Below, piece after piece: positions 53,252 to 63,952 of a stretch of DNA of 64,000 nt (the first letter of the stretch is position 1; each line of letters starts with the position of its first letter). The stretch covers positions 248,001 through 312,000 of the forward strand of contig JBQMRZ010000027.1 in assembly GCA_052174135.1 (NCBI GenBank), in the 5' to 3' direction. Position numbers and translations under genes: made by a program. Source of the stretch: Arsenophonus sp052174135 (lineage in GTDB: Bacteria > Pseudomonadota > Gammaproteobacteria > Enterobacterales > Enterobacteriaceae). Below the pieces are notes generated by a model that searched no databases, was not told where the DNA came from, and was given only the letters and a program-made list of their open reading frames with translations.

Positions 53252-53622
53252 ATAAAAACACCTGATAAAATTGATAAAATACCTGTAATAATAAATATAG
53301 CTATAACTGAAATACGCCCTAGAAATAAAGTTTTTTCAATAAAACCAAAATCAATTAGCATATGACGAGTACCACTAATGATATGATATATTAGTATTGT
53401 TAATAAACCCCAAACAACAAATTTTATAAAAATGTTAGACATAATTTCAGTAACAAATTGAAATCCCGTCGGTGACGAAAGCGATAACCCTAATAGCCAT
53501 AATAAAACACCAACTATAATAAAACTAATGACCCCAGAGATTCGATGTAAAATTGAAGCTATTGCGATAATTGGAAAATGAATTGTCTGCAATTGAATAT
53601 TAATAGGTTTTTGTTTTTTCAT
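53245..53622 (-). CDS. sdhC: Succinate dehydrogenase cytochrome b556 subunit
   Basis: The heme-binding membrane anchor of complex II. Three membrane helices are visible. The heme-ligand histidine is in HIISGTRHMLIDFGFIE (E. coli H84 region), and the quinone-site start HRISGVISFIIV matches the family. Length is 125 aa (E. coli 129). It heads the sdhCDAB-sucABCD gene run and is divergent from gltA, as in E. coli. Confidence 0.95.
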   Translation of the reverse strand: MKKQKPINIQLQTIHFPIIAIASILHRISGVISFIIVGVLLWLLGLSLSSPTGFQFVTEIMSNIFIKFVVWGLLTILIYHIISGTRHMLIDFGFIEKTLFLGRISVIAIFIITGILSILSGVFIW

Positions 53623-54212
53623 ATTTTTTCCAATCTATTTCTTTATTATTTTTTTTTAAAAATCATATCTCTTAAAAAGAAATTAAATAGTAATCTTAAT
53701 GATAAAATATAATTCGACTTTAAATTTAATCTAATTTATGATCTCTTTGTAAGAGATTATTACTTATTAACTTTGAATGCCAATACAATTTTAGATAAAT
53801 TAGAAATCTTTTTATAGTATATAATTCTTATATTTCCATTACAATTACAGCGTATTATATTCTAATGGATTTAGTCTGAATAAAAAGTATGATTATAATT
53901 TAAAATTAAATATACTCAATTAATAATATAATTCATGAAAAATTAATTATTTATTTTAAATAAAATTATGCAAAATATAAACTTTATTTTTTATAAAAAA
54001 TATTATTGTTATCACAACAATTTAAAATATACACAAAATATAATGAATTATTCATTAATAATAAATAATTAATAATAAAATTTATCTGATAAATTTTATT
54101 AAAATATAATTTATTTCTTTAATCGATGAAATATCATACACATTCAAAAATGTTTTGCTATGTTTTCATAATTATTAAAAATTGTATTTAATTCCAAAGG
54201 AGAACCATAATA
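53623..54212. promoter_or_regulatory. Divergent sdhC-gltA intergenic region
   Basis: 590 nt of AT-rich sequence separating divergent sdhC and gltA; promoters for both must be here. The only element I can point to confidently is the gltA ribosome-binding site AAAGGAG (54196-54202), 10 nt before the ATG and among the strongest in the window. No CRP or ArcA site was recognisable by eye. Confidence 0.55.
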
Positions 54213-55508
54213 ATGGCAGGAAAAGAAAAAAATATTATAGAGTTAGTTGATAAGAATTCAGAAAAAATTGAACTTCAAGTACTAAATTCTACACTTGGGA
54301 TTGATGTAATTGATGTTCAAGGATTACGTTCTAAAGGTTATTTTACTTACGATCCTGGGTTTACCTCAACCGCATCCTGCGAGTCTAAAATCACTTATAT
54401 AGATGGAGATAAAGGTATTCTTTTATATCGAGGGTATCCGATCGATCAATTAGCTACCACTTCTACTTATTTAGAGGTTTGTTATATACTACTTTATGGT
54501 GAAAAACCATCACAAAATGATTATGATAATTTTAAAAAAAATATTACTGATCACACAATGATTCACGAACAAATTAGTCGATTATTACAAGATTTCCCCC
54601 GCAGCTCTCATCCAATGGCAATTCTTTGCTGTATAACTGGTGCATTAGCTGCTTTTTATCATGATTCATTAAATATTAATAATCCACAACATCGTGAAAT
54701 AGCAGCATTTAGATTACTATCAAAAATGCCTACTATCGCAGCAATGTGTTATAAATATTCTATTGGTCAACCTTTTATTTTCCCAAAAAATGATCTTTCT
54801 TATTCAGCAAATTTTCTTCATATGATGTTTGCTACACCTTGTGAAAAATATCGAGTTAATCCAATCATCGAACGAGCAATGGATCGTCTTTTTATTTTAC
54901 ATGCTGATCACGAACAAAATGTTTCAACTTCAACTGTAAGAATAGCAGGCTCTTCTGGCGCCAATCCATTTGCTTGTATTGCTGCTGGAATTGCTTCTCT
55001 TTGGGGGCCAGCGCATGGTGGCGCTAATGAAGCTTGTTTGCGTATGCTAGAAGAAATTCAAACTGTCGAAAATATCCCTAAATTTATCAAGCGCGCTAAA
55101 GATAAAGATGATTCTTTTCGTTTGATGGGATTTGGCCATCGAATTTATAAAAATTATGATCCCCGCGCAACTGTCATGAAACAAACCTGTGATGAAATAC
55201 TTAAAGAACTTAAATTAAATAAAGATATATTAGAAGTTACTAAACAATTAGAACACATAGCTATTAATGATCCTTATTTTATTGAGAAAAAACTTTATCC
55301 AAATGTGGATTTTTATTCCGGTATCATCTTAAAAGCAATTGGAGTCCCCACAACTATGTTTACAGTTATTTTTGCTGTTGCTCGTACAATCGGCTGGATC
55401 GCTCACTGGAATGAAATGCATAATAAAAAATTAAAAATTGCTCGTCCTCGTCAATTATATACAGGTAATAAACAAAAAGATTTTTACAGTAATTTAATTA
55501 AAAAATAA
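54213..55508 (+). CDS. gltA: Citrate synthase (type II)
   Basis: Condenses oxaloacetate and acetyl-CoA to citrate, the entry to the TCA cycle. Catalytic residues are in GPAHGGANEACLRML (His), LMGFGHRIYKNYDPRA (His) and NVDFYSGIILKAIGVP (Asp). The N-terminal extra domain typical of the hexameric NADH-sensitive enzymes is present, with YFTYDPGFTSTASCESKITY and GILLYRGYPIDQLA. Length is 431 aa (E. coli 427). Strong Shine-Dalgarno AAAGGAG. It is divergent from sdhC and convergent with nif3. Confidence 0.97.
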   Translation: MAGKEKNIIELVDKNSEKIELQVLNSTLGIDVIDVQGLRSKGYFTYDPGFTSTASCESKITYIDGDKGILLYRGYPIDQLATTSTYLEVCYILLYGEKPSQNDYDNFKKNITDHTMIHEQISRLLQDFPRSSHPMAILCCITGALAAFYHDSLNINNPQHREIAAFRLLSKMPTIAAMCYKYSIGQPFIFPKNDLSYSANFLHMMFATPCEKYRVNPIIERAMDRLFILHADHEQNVSTSTVRIAGSSGANPFACIAAGIASLWGPAHGGANEACLRMLEEIQTVENIPKFIKRAKDKDDSFRLMGFGHRIYKNYDPRATVMKQTCDEILKELKLNKDILEVTKQLEHIAINDPYFIEKKLYPNVDFYSGIILKAIGVPTTMFTVIFAVARTIGWIAHWNEMHNKKLKIARPRQLYTGNKQKDFYSNLIKK

Positions 55509-55529
55509 TTAAATATCATTTAAACAAAT

Positions 55530-55591
55530 AAACTGTATCTTATTATTTTATTTTAGAAATTAATAATTATACAGAAAATAAGATATAGTTT
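55530..55591. terminator. Possible shared terminator between gltA and nif3
   Basis: Arms 55530-55544 and 55577-55591 can form a 15-bp stem with one G-U pair around a 32-nt loop, between the stop codons of convergent gltA (22 nt away) and nif3 (60 nt away). The loop is long and no T run follows closely, so termination is inferred from position. Confidence 0.4.
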
Positions 55592-55650
55592 AGTAACAAT
55601 TTCTATTGTTCAATGCTTCTTATTTTAATTCACGTTTATTTTTATAGAAA

Positions 55651-56394
55651 TCAGACGGGATTAGGTATATCTACAAAAATAACTTCAAAATCATAATTTT
55701 TATGTAACCACTTTCCTAATGCTTTAATACCAAATCGTTCTGTTGCATGATGACCTGCAGCATAAAAATGAATTCTCATTTCCCTAGCAATATGAATTGT
55801 TTGTTCAGAGGCTTCACCAGTTACAAAAGCATCAGCTCCAGCTTCAGCTGCTTGTTGAATAAAATTTTGCCCACTTCCAGTACACCAAGTAATAATATGG
55901 ATATTTTTTGGACCATTATCACCACAATATAATGATTCTCGCCCTAACTTATTATTTAAACGCGACATTAAATCATCAGGAGTTATTGGTTTCTTAAATT
56001 TACCTAATGGTAACAAAGGTATAATATAACTATCGATTTCAACCTCCATAATATTTCCCAATTGCGTATTATTACCAATAATATGGTGACCATCAAGTGG
56101 TAAATGATAACTATAAAGATTTATATCATTACAAAGTAATGATTTTAATCGATTACGTTTCATATTAAGAATAATAGGAGATTCATTTTTCCAAAAATAA
56201 CCATGATGAACAATAATCGCATCTGCATCTAATTTTACAGCTTTATCAAGTAACTTTTGTGATGCGGTCACGCCAGTTACTATTTTTTTTACCCTTAAAC
56301 GTCCCTCTACTTGAAGTCCATTAGGAACATAATCTTGATATTTATGAATATTCAAATACGTATTAATTAATTGCTCTAATTCAATGTTATACAT
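55651..56394 (-). CDS. ybgI: Nif3-like dinuclear metal-binding protein YbgI
   Basis: A member of the conserved NIF3/YbgI family, hexameric proteins with a dinuclear metal centre; proposed to be a GTP cyclohydrolase I type 2-like hydrolase, but its role in bacteria is unproven. Metal-ligand motifs are present: DADAIIVHHGYFWKNESP (His-His), NLYSYHLPLDGH and the C-terminal FYAAGHHATERFGIKALG. Length is 247 aa, identical to E. coli YbgI, and alignment is continuous from ELEQLINTYLN to VDIPNPV. It lies near gltA as in E. coli, but the intervening ybgJKL/nei genes are gone. Confidence 0.94.
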   Translation of the reverse strand: MYNIELEQLINTYLNIHKYQDYVPNGLQVEGRLRVKKIVTGVTASQKLLDKAVKLDADAIIVHHGYFWKNESPIILNMKRNRLKSLLCNDINLYSYHLPLDGHHIIGNNTQLGNIMEVEIDSYIIPLLPLGKFKKPITPDDLMSRLNNKLGRESLYCGDNGPKNIHIITWCTGSGQNFIQQAAEAGADAFVTGEASEQTIHIAREMRIHFYAAGHHATERFGIKALGKWLHKNYDFEVIFVDIPNPV

Positions 56395-57152
56395 TACTTA
56401 TCTATTTATCTTATTCTGTTTGTAAAAAGTGATTTATTTTAAAATTTTACTTAAAATATGTTTAATAATATCTTAAAGTAAAAAAAAACATAAATTCATA
56501 TCATGAAGACACATAATATAATATTTTATTTTTTTAATCAATTAATATTCCATAGATTAAATATCTTTAGAGTTAACTAGTTAAAAAAATAATTATTAGT
56601 CTTTAGTTATATGTAATTACAAATAATTAAAAAATAACTAGAATTATTTTAAAAAAATAAAAAATAGCTAAAAATATAATGATATAATAAATGCAACAAA
56701 AAATAACTTGGTGCTAGGAGTATTAATAATTATTCAGATATAAAATACTTATAAAGTTATATAAATAAAATAATATATGTTGTATAAACTGATAATATTT
56801 AAAAATAAAAATAATCATTATTAGCTATCGACTTGTTATTATTATTTTTTTAGTATTCTACATTATAATTCACTTAATTATTAAATAAAAACAATCTTTA
56901 TTATAAATAAATAAAAAAATAATAACATATAAAGTGTTTTTACCTATTTAACATAAAAATAAAAAAAAATAAAACGAGCTAATTCTATCTTATAAAATAA
57001 TTTTAATTACTAAAAAAAATAACTATAATGTTATGTCTTAATAATAAATAATTTTATCCATATATAAAATAATATAATTAATTGCTCTTTATTATTATTT
57101 TTATCAAAATTTATTTAATAAAACTTATTATATTGGTATTAAAAATAATAAA
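56395..57152. other. AT-rich spacer between ybgI and pgm
   Basis: About 760 nt with no readable gene or RNA. One less AT-rich patch around 56700-56720 (TTGGTGCTAGGAG) gave nothing recognisable in six frames. E. coli has the kdp and speF-potE regions between these genes. Confidence 0.55.
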
Positions 57153-58793
57153 TTATTTATTTTTAATAACTTGATTAACCATATGAATAGCTTCTCGTTC
57201 AATCAACTTAAGATGCTCATTACTACGAAAACTTTCACAATAAATTTTACAGACTTCTTCAGTGCCTGATGATCGAATGGTGAACCACCCATAATCCGTT
57301 ATTATTTTTAAACCACCAATAGCAGCATCATTACCAGGTGCTTTGGTTAATCGAGTGATAATCGGATCACCAGCTAACATATTTGTTGATATCATTTTAG
57401 TTGTTAATTTAGATAAACTTTGTTTTTGTTTATAGCTAGCTTTAGTTTGAATACGACTATAATAAGGTTGACCAAAATAGTTCTCGAGATCTTGATAGTG
57501 TTGCTGTGGATTTTTACCTGTTACTGCAGTTATTTCAGCCGCTAATAGACAAAGAATTATTCCATCTTTATCAGTTGTCCATGGTGTTCCATCAAATCGT
57601 AAAAAAGCAGCACCAGCACTCTCTTCACCAGCAAAACCATACTTACCATGATATAAACCATTAACAAACCATTTAAAACCAACCGGCACTTCAATTAATT
57701 CACGCCCTAAATCAGCAACCACACGATCAATCATTGTACTTGAAACTAATGTTTTACCTACAGCGACTTCTTTTTTCCATTCCGGCCTATGTCGAAATAG
57801 ATAATCAATAGCAACAGCGAGATAATGATTTGGATTCATTAAACCAGATGGAGTTATAATTCCATGACGATCATAATCAGGATCATTAGCAAAAGCTAAA
57901 TTAAATTTATTTCGCAAACTTAATAAGCGTTTCATTACAAAATGTGAAGAACAATCCATTCGAATTACACCATCATAATCTAAAGTCATAAAGCTAAAAG
58001 TTGGATCTATTTGCTCATTAACTAACTCTAAATCAAGTTGATAATATTCAGCAATACGTTTCCAATAATTTATTCCAGCGCCGCCTAATGGATCAACACC
58101 TATTTTTAATCCAGCTTTTTTAATTGCAGTCATATTAATAACCTTACTTAAAGTAACTACATAAGGTTCAACAAGATCTTTTTGTTTATAATGTGGATCT
58201 TTAATAGCAACTTGATAATTATTACGTTGAATATTTACCAAATGATTAGCAATGAATTGATTGGCTAAGCGCTCAATTTTAGTTGTCAGCAATTCATCAG
58301 CAGGCCCTCCATGTGGAGGATTATATTTAATACCACCGTCTTCTGGTGAATTATGTGAAGGTGTAATCACAATACCATCAGCTTTTTTATCATGTTGACG
58401 ATTATACTCTAATATAGCGTGAGAAATAGCCGGTGTTGGTGTAAAACCATCGTTTTGTTGTACAATAACATAAACACCATTAGCAACCAATACCTCAATA
58501 ACCGTCATAAAAGCTGGGGTAGATAAAGCATGAGTATCTCTTCCCATTAAACATGGGCCAGTAATACCATTTAATCGACGTACCTCTACGATAGCCTGTG
58601 CAATAGCTAAAATATGTTGTTCATTAAAACTATTACGACAAGCGCTGCCACGATGACCTGATGTACCAAATTTAACACTATGATTTGGATTTTTTATTTG
58701 TGGTTGTAGCGAATAATATTGTGTAATCAATTGTTTAACATTAATTAAATCACTTTGTTTTGCAGATCGTCCAGCACGCTTATGTAATATCAA
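57153..58793 (-). CDS. pgm: Phosphoglucomutase (alpha-D-glucose)
   Basis: Interconverts glucose 1-phosphate and glucose 6-phosphate, feeding UDP-glucose for lipopolysaccharide. Motifs in order: VKFGTSGHRGSA at the N-terminus, the phosphoserine loop GIVITPSHNSPEDGGIKYNP, the metal-binding loop FANDPDYDRHGII, the sugar-binding loop GFAGEESAGAAFLRFDG and the phosphate-binding loop FTIRSSGTEEVCKIY. Length is 546 aa, identical to E. coli Pgm. Upstream on the same strand is a probable seqA fossil, matching the E. coli seqA-pgm order. A weak AT hairpin overlaps the stop codon and is followed by ATTTTT. Confidence 0.97.
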   Translation of the reverse strand: MILHKRAGRSAKQSDLINVKQLITQYYSLQPQIKNPNHSVKFGTSGHRGSACRNSFNEQHILAIAQAIVEVRRLNGITGPCLMGRDTHALSTPAFMTVIEVLVANGVYVIVQQNDGFTPTPAISHAILEYNRQHDKKADGIVITPSHNSPEDGGIKYNPPHGGPADELLTTKIERLANQFIANHLVNIQRNNYQVAIKDPHYKQKDLVEPYVVTLSKVINMTAIKKAGLKIGVDPLGGAGINYWKRIAEYYQLDLELVNEQIDPTFSFMTLDYDGVIRMDCSSHFVMKRLLSLRNKFNLAFANDPDYDRHGIITPSGLMNPNHYLAVAIDYLFRHRPEWKKEVAVGKTLVSSTMIDRVVADLGRELIEVPVGFKWFVNGLYHGKYGFAGEESAGAAFLRFDGTPWTTDKDGIILCLLAAEITAVTGKNPQQHYQDLENYFGQPYYSRIQTKASYKQKQSLSKLTTKMISTNMLAGDPIITRLTKAPGNDAAIGGLKIITDYGWFTIRSSGTEEVCKIYCESFRSNEHLKLIEREAIHMVNQVIKNK

Positions 58794-58869
58794 TTATTTT
58801 CCTCCAAATAAATAACATTAAACAAAGTAATAATAACTAAGGGTTATCAACAATATTATTTTGTTTAAA

Positions 58870-59350
58870 AAAATAACATATAACTTAAATGTGTATCTTA
58901 TATCAATTAATTTAAATAAAAACTTTATATTTTATATGAATTCTTCTATTATATTATGTATATAATTTACTATTGTAATGTCATTATTATGCAATGATAT
59001 GAATCAATAGATATGAAATAAAGTTCTCTCAATTGATATTTGTTAATATAGTTCATTTATTGCTATTAAAAAATAAATACGCATTTTTATTATTTACTTT
59101 TCTATAATAATTATTTTTATGATGATTGTTATAAAACTCATTTATTTTAATTATATAAAATTAATCATATAAATATAAAATAAATAATTTTCATTATTTT
59201 AATTATATAATTATTAAAAAACAATAAATTACACATAATCTTTGTTATGTCATCAAAAATTTAATTATTTTAATACCCGGTTATATTATATTATATCAAT
59301 AGGTTTATCTGAGATATGTAAATGACTAATATTAAACTGTAGTAAATATT
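58870..59350 (-). pseudogene. seqA: Probable seqA pseudogene (replication-initiation regulator)
   Basis: SeqA binds hemimethylated GATC sites and sequesters oriC. On the minus strand just upstream of pgm, decayed fragments occur in the expected order: HLHISDKPIDII then YNRVLK (compare YSYIASHTKHIG and ILRRMLK of E. coli) near 59320-59240; RIYF (RVYF) near 59080; TILTNIN (TLLKNGN) near 59045; and NIIEEFI, NIKFLFKLIDI (MIEHIMQSMQFPAELIEKV) near 58960-58900. Stops interrupt every frame. Each fragment alone is weak; order, strand and position together make seqA the likeliest source. Confidence 0.5.
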
Positions 59351-62300
59351 ATAATATAATAGATTTGTTTTTGCCTATATTTTTTTAATATGTATGGAAA
59401 TAAGCAATAAAATTTTTATCAACTTCAATCATTTTTATTTTACTTTAATTTATTTTAATTGAAATTATTTAGCAGCACCTTTAAAATATAAATTTTAAAA
59501 ACAAAACAATAAATATTTTAATTATTTTCTTTTATTTTTTTTTAAGAAATTTATAATCTTAATTTTTGATTAATATATAAGTAGCTCAATAATTTTTAAC
59601 ATTATTTAAAAAATATCTTTATTTATATGAAATATTAACTTTATTTATATAGATAGTAATACATTATTATGGTTTTAAATATGATTTACTGTTTTTACTT
59701 ATCCTATCAACCAATATTTATTTAAATTTTAACACATAAAAATTGATAATTATTGTTTTTCCTATATCTACATTATAATATTAAATATTATTTTTTATTT
59801 TTATATCAATAACTATACTACTAAATAATTAACCTAAATTATCATGTAAAAATAAATTAAAGATATTTTTATTTTTCTGATAGATTAGTTTATATATATT
59901 TACTAATAGAAAATTTAAGCATAGAGTTTTAATAAATAATTTAGATAATTATTTCATGTTCATAAAGTTGATATTCAAAATCATATTAATCTTTATTGGC
60001 GGAAAAGATATTTTAAACTAAAATAGTAGTAGAGAAATTTAACTTTAAAGCATTAAAATTAAAAAAATTTTTTGTCAAATATTTATTGATAAGATACTGA
60101 TAGTAATAATAAAAAAATAAATAAATATAGATAATTATAGAAAATTATGTTTGTTGATGTCTTTTTATAAATTATTAAATTAATCACTATGAAAATATAT
60201 TTCATTTTATATTAAAAATAATTAATTTATTATTTTAAATTAATAAGTTATCATTATATATGTAATTAAATTACCGAAAAGTAGAGTTTAATTTCACTAA
60301 AATAATTTTATGAAAATAAATTAAATTTTTTGATTTTTTTTTATTTAAAATATTCAATTTGATTAATTAAAGATTATTTTAATCTGACTTCGCAAAATAT
60401 TATCTTTCAATTCACGAAAACTCTAAAGCTGAATTATTTTAAAATATAATTGCTTTGATGTACGTTAAAGTCTAATAATAACTATATGAGCTACTAATTA
60501 TTTATCAGTGCTTCTACTAAAAAAATAATTAAGTTTCTATTTAAATCTTTTTATTACTATTAATTAATTTAATTCATTTATTAATGTAAACTAAAAAATT
60601 TGTATTAACAATAGTTTTGAGAATTTTAATAATAATTTTGCACAGTTATTATTAAATTTTATACTATAAAAACTAAGTTTATTGCTTAATAATATTCCTT
60701 TTTATTAAATAAACATTTCTTGGTAATGTAATAAATTAATACCGTATTACTATAATAGATTTTTTTTTAATTAATTCGTATTTAATAATATTGCTTAGTA
60801 ATACATAATCTTATTTTAAATAAAATGATTTCATAAAAAAATAATAGTTATTAACCTGTTTTTATAGCTTATTGACAAAAAATTTAATAAGATTTAATAT
60901 TTAAAATTAATATTAAATCATTCTTTATCTGTATCTTTATTTATTAGAATAGCAATTCAACTAATTTAACAAAAATAAATCAAATAATTTTTTTTAAATT
61001 AATAAAATAATTTGAATTAATCAGGGATTAGACGTGATAAATTTGATACTATTCATGAGTATATCTTTTATATTATTTACTATTATGTTATTTAATTATA
61101 GTAAAAATAATAAATAATTAGTTTATATTATTTTTTATCTATTGATTATTTATTTGATTTTTAGTCATTAATTGTTACATTATTTTGTAACTAAATAGAA
61201 AAATATAAAGTTTAAATTAAATATATCATTTTTCTTACTAAATTAATCATAAACATTAAAGTTAATATAAGAAAATATATTTTTTAGAAAGCTAATAAAT
61301 AATCTTTGATAATTAATTTAAAAATTTAAGAGTTCAAAAAACAACATTATAAGATAGGTAATTATTGCACTCTTTAATAAAATAAATAATAATATTTTCT
61401 TTAAACTAACATTGTTAAATGTATTATGTAATAATAAATTACTCAAACAAATAAATTGTTCTTAATATCTATTCAATATTTATTTTATTCAATTATTTTA
61501 CTCCTAGTAAAATAATGTAAGATTTTTAGATACAATTTAGTAAAAATCAAGAGTATTAATAATATTCTTGATGAATTTACCAAATGTAGTTAAAAAAACT
61601 AGCTAACTGTATGCATACTAGCAATAATATTAAATTAAATCATATTAAATATAATATTGTAATATTATATTAGAAGAATTATGAATACTTATTATTTTCA
61701 ATAAAAATTGATAATTTATTTGGCAGTTTTAATTAATCAAGAATAAAGAAAATATCTCAACAAAAAAGTTGAAATAACTTTATACTTTCGTTTTAAAAAA
61801 AATAATTTTAACAAAATTTATTTAACTAACAGTGATTAATTTTATTAATGTATTGCATAATACATATGTTTATTACAAAAATATTTTATTTATAACTAAA
61901 CATAATAAATAATATTTGTTCTTACTAACAAATAACTTTTAATTAAGCTTATTTTTTTTATAAATAACTATAAAATATGGTATTTATTCTTTTTTTTAAA
62001 ATAATAATGTATTCATTTTTAATAAAATAATTTTTTGTTTTTAACTATGAATTTAGAATCTACTGTCATTGAAATATAAACTATTTTTATATTAATTTAA
62101 TTATTATTAGTATTATTCACCCAGCTAATAATAATTATGAAGTTGATAAACTTTCTATAATTGATAAAAAGTAAGTAGTTAAATTTAATAATTATGATTT
62201 ATTATTCAATAAAAAAGTATTTATATTTAATTTTAATGTTAATAAATAAAATTTACTAATAAAATTAATATTTTAAAAAGTAAATAATTTCAAATTGTCA

Positions 62301-62840
62301 TTAAGTTTTTTTATTTTAGTAGTTATTTTTGAGAATATTTAATCAAAAACATGTTTATTTATCAAATTTTATCAATATTTAATTTTACAATAAAAATAAA
62401 ATAATTTTACAATATTAAATTTATTCATTGATAAAACTTAACTTTTAAGTCTTGATTTTCAAAAAACTAATTATTTATTTAATATGAATAATTAAAAAAA
62501 AGAATAAATATAACTAATTAAACATGATAAAAAAATTATAATATCTAAACTTAGAAATTAATTAACATTTTATGGTAGTAGTAAAATATTAGTAAATTAA
62601 ATACAAAAATAAAGCATAATAAAATAGAACAAATAATTATTAATATAATTATTAAAAATTTGATGAATTGGGATTTTATTAATTTTATATAAAATTGATA
62701 AAATTATCCTAATATTTTATCAAAATAAAAAAAATTATTTAATTATTTATTAATCGACAGTTATATCTTTGATATATTAATAATCAGTAAGAATAAGATA
62801 ACAAATAATTCAAATTAAAATTAAAAGGTTTATTTATTTT
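59351..62840. other. AT-rich spacer between the seqA fossil and fldA
   Basis: About 3.5 kb without a readable gene. E. coli carries ybfF and ybfE here on the fldA strand; neither was recognisable. The patch 60385-60475 is less AT-rich than its surroundings but gave no identifiable peptide. The fldA promoter should be near the right end; no Fur box or clear promoter was discerned. Confidence 0.55.
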
Positions 62841-63365
62841 ATGACAATAATAGGTATCTTTTTTGGAAGTGATACTGGTAATACAGAAAATATTGCAAAA
62901 ATGATCCAAGAAACTCTTGGTTGTGCTGAAATTTATGATATCGCTAAAACTAGTAAGGAGGATATTGAAATATTTGATATTTTATTATTTGGTATTTCTA
63001 CTTGGTATTATGGTGAAGCACAATGTGATTGGGATGATTTTTTCCCAACATTGAAAAAAATTGATTTTACAGGTAAAATAGTAGGTATTTTTGGTTGTGG
63101 TGATCAAGAAGATTATACAGAATATTTTTGTGATGCCATGGGTATTCTGAAAGATATTATTGAACTTAATGGAGCCACCATTATAGGTCAATGGCCAACA
63201 GAAGGTTATTACTTTGAAGCATCAAAAGGGCTTGTTAATGACACTAATTTTATAGGTTTAGCCATTGATGAGGATCGGCAGCCAGAATTGACTGCTGAAC
63301 GATTAGGAACTTGGATAAAACAAATATCTAAAGAAATAAATTTACATACTATTACTAATGAATAG
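62841..63365 (+). CDS. fldA: Flavodoxin I
   Basis: A small FMN electron carrier that supplies electrons to enzymes such as IspG/IspH, MetH and BioB in E. coli. The phosphate-binding loop GSDTGNTENIAKMI (residues 9-22) and the FMN-stacking loops STWYYGEAQCDWDDF and GCGDQEDYTEYFCDAM are intact; the C-terminal portion matches long-chain flavodoxins. Length is 174 aa (E. coli 176). AAAAGG lies 12 nt before the ATG. A 44-nt palindrome begins in its final codon. The adjacent fur is dead, so fldA has lost its usual operon partner. Confidence 0.97.
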   Translation: MTIIGIFFGSDTGNTENIAKMIQETLGCAEIYDIAKTSKEDIEIFDILLFGISTWYYGEAQCDWDDFFPTLKKIDFTGKIVGIFGCGDQEDYTEYFCDAMGILKDIIELNGATIIGQWPTEGYYFEASKGLVNDTNFIGLAIDEDRQPELTAERLGTWIKQISKEINLHTITNE

Positions 63366-63403
63366 ATATCAGTATTTCATATATGAAATACTGATATCTA
63401 TTC
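63360..63403 (+). terminator. 44-nt perfect palindrome overlapping the fldA stop codon
   Basis: Two 22-bp arms with no spacer: 63360-63381 pairs completely with 63382-63403. The left arm begins at the last base of the final sense codon of fldA and includes the TAG stop. A second small hairpin (ATGAAA-TT-TTTCAT, 63408-63421) follows, with T5 inside. The placement suggests transcription termination or protection of the fldA mRNA 3' end; the absence of a spacer and the extent of perfect symmetry are unusual. Confidence 0.6.
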
Positions 63404-63559
63404 ATATATGAAATTTTTCATAGATTGTATAATGATATTAAGGTATATATTTTTTTGTAAAATCAGTTTCATATAAATAATATTTATTCTTAAAAACAAT
63501 TCTCAATATTATTGGACTCATTCCTAATACAATAAGATAGAATATTTATTATTAATATA

Positions 63560-63952
63560 AAGTGTTAAAAATTCAGGAGTTGAAATAATATTTCCGTGTT
63601 TAATCTTTTAAATATTACAAGACCAAGGTATTATTATGTCTTTTCTGAAGATTTTATACAAAAAATATTGATATTGCAGAAGAAATTGATCCTGTAATAA
63701 TTTATCATATTTAAAATCAATTAGATAACACAGATATTGTTATTTACAACAACTTTGGTTGGGCGGTAAGTCAATTTTTTCAATTGACGCAATAGCATCA
63801 TCATAATATCTTAATTTACTTAAATTATAGTAAAATTATTAAACTTAGTGATAATTAATTAAAGTATAACAAAAATCACTAATTGTTATAATATTAAATT
63901 TTCTAATCGCAGCTTTTATTTATACGAATACTTATCAAAAAGATCTCTATAA
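63560..63952 (+). pseudogene. fur: fur (ferric uptake regulator) pseudogene
   Basis: A decayed Fur gene directly after fldA, as in E. coli. The plus strand yields, in order, LKIQELK, then DIAEEIDPVIIYHI, NQLDNTDIVIYNNFGWAVSQ, FFQLTQ and HHHNILIYLNYSKIIKLSDN, matching EEIGLATVYRVLNQF, DDAGIVTRHNFEGGKS, FELTQQHHHDHLICLDCGKV and IEFSDD of E. coli Fur; after a frameshift, NRSFYLYEYLSKRSL matches NHSLYLYGHCAEGD. There are about ten in-frame stops across the readable frames, and the zinc-binding CLDC has become YLNY. No functional product is possible. Confidence 0.92.

Noticed and set aside
60385..60475. Less AT-rich patch in the pgm-fldA spacer, suspected ybfF/ybfE or other gene relic
   Set aside because: No frame on either strand gave a peptide that I could assign to a neighbour-gene family.
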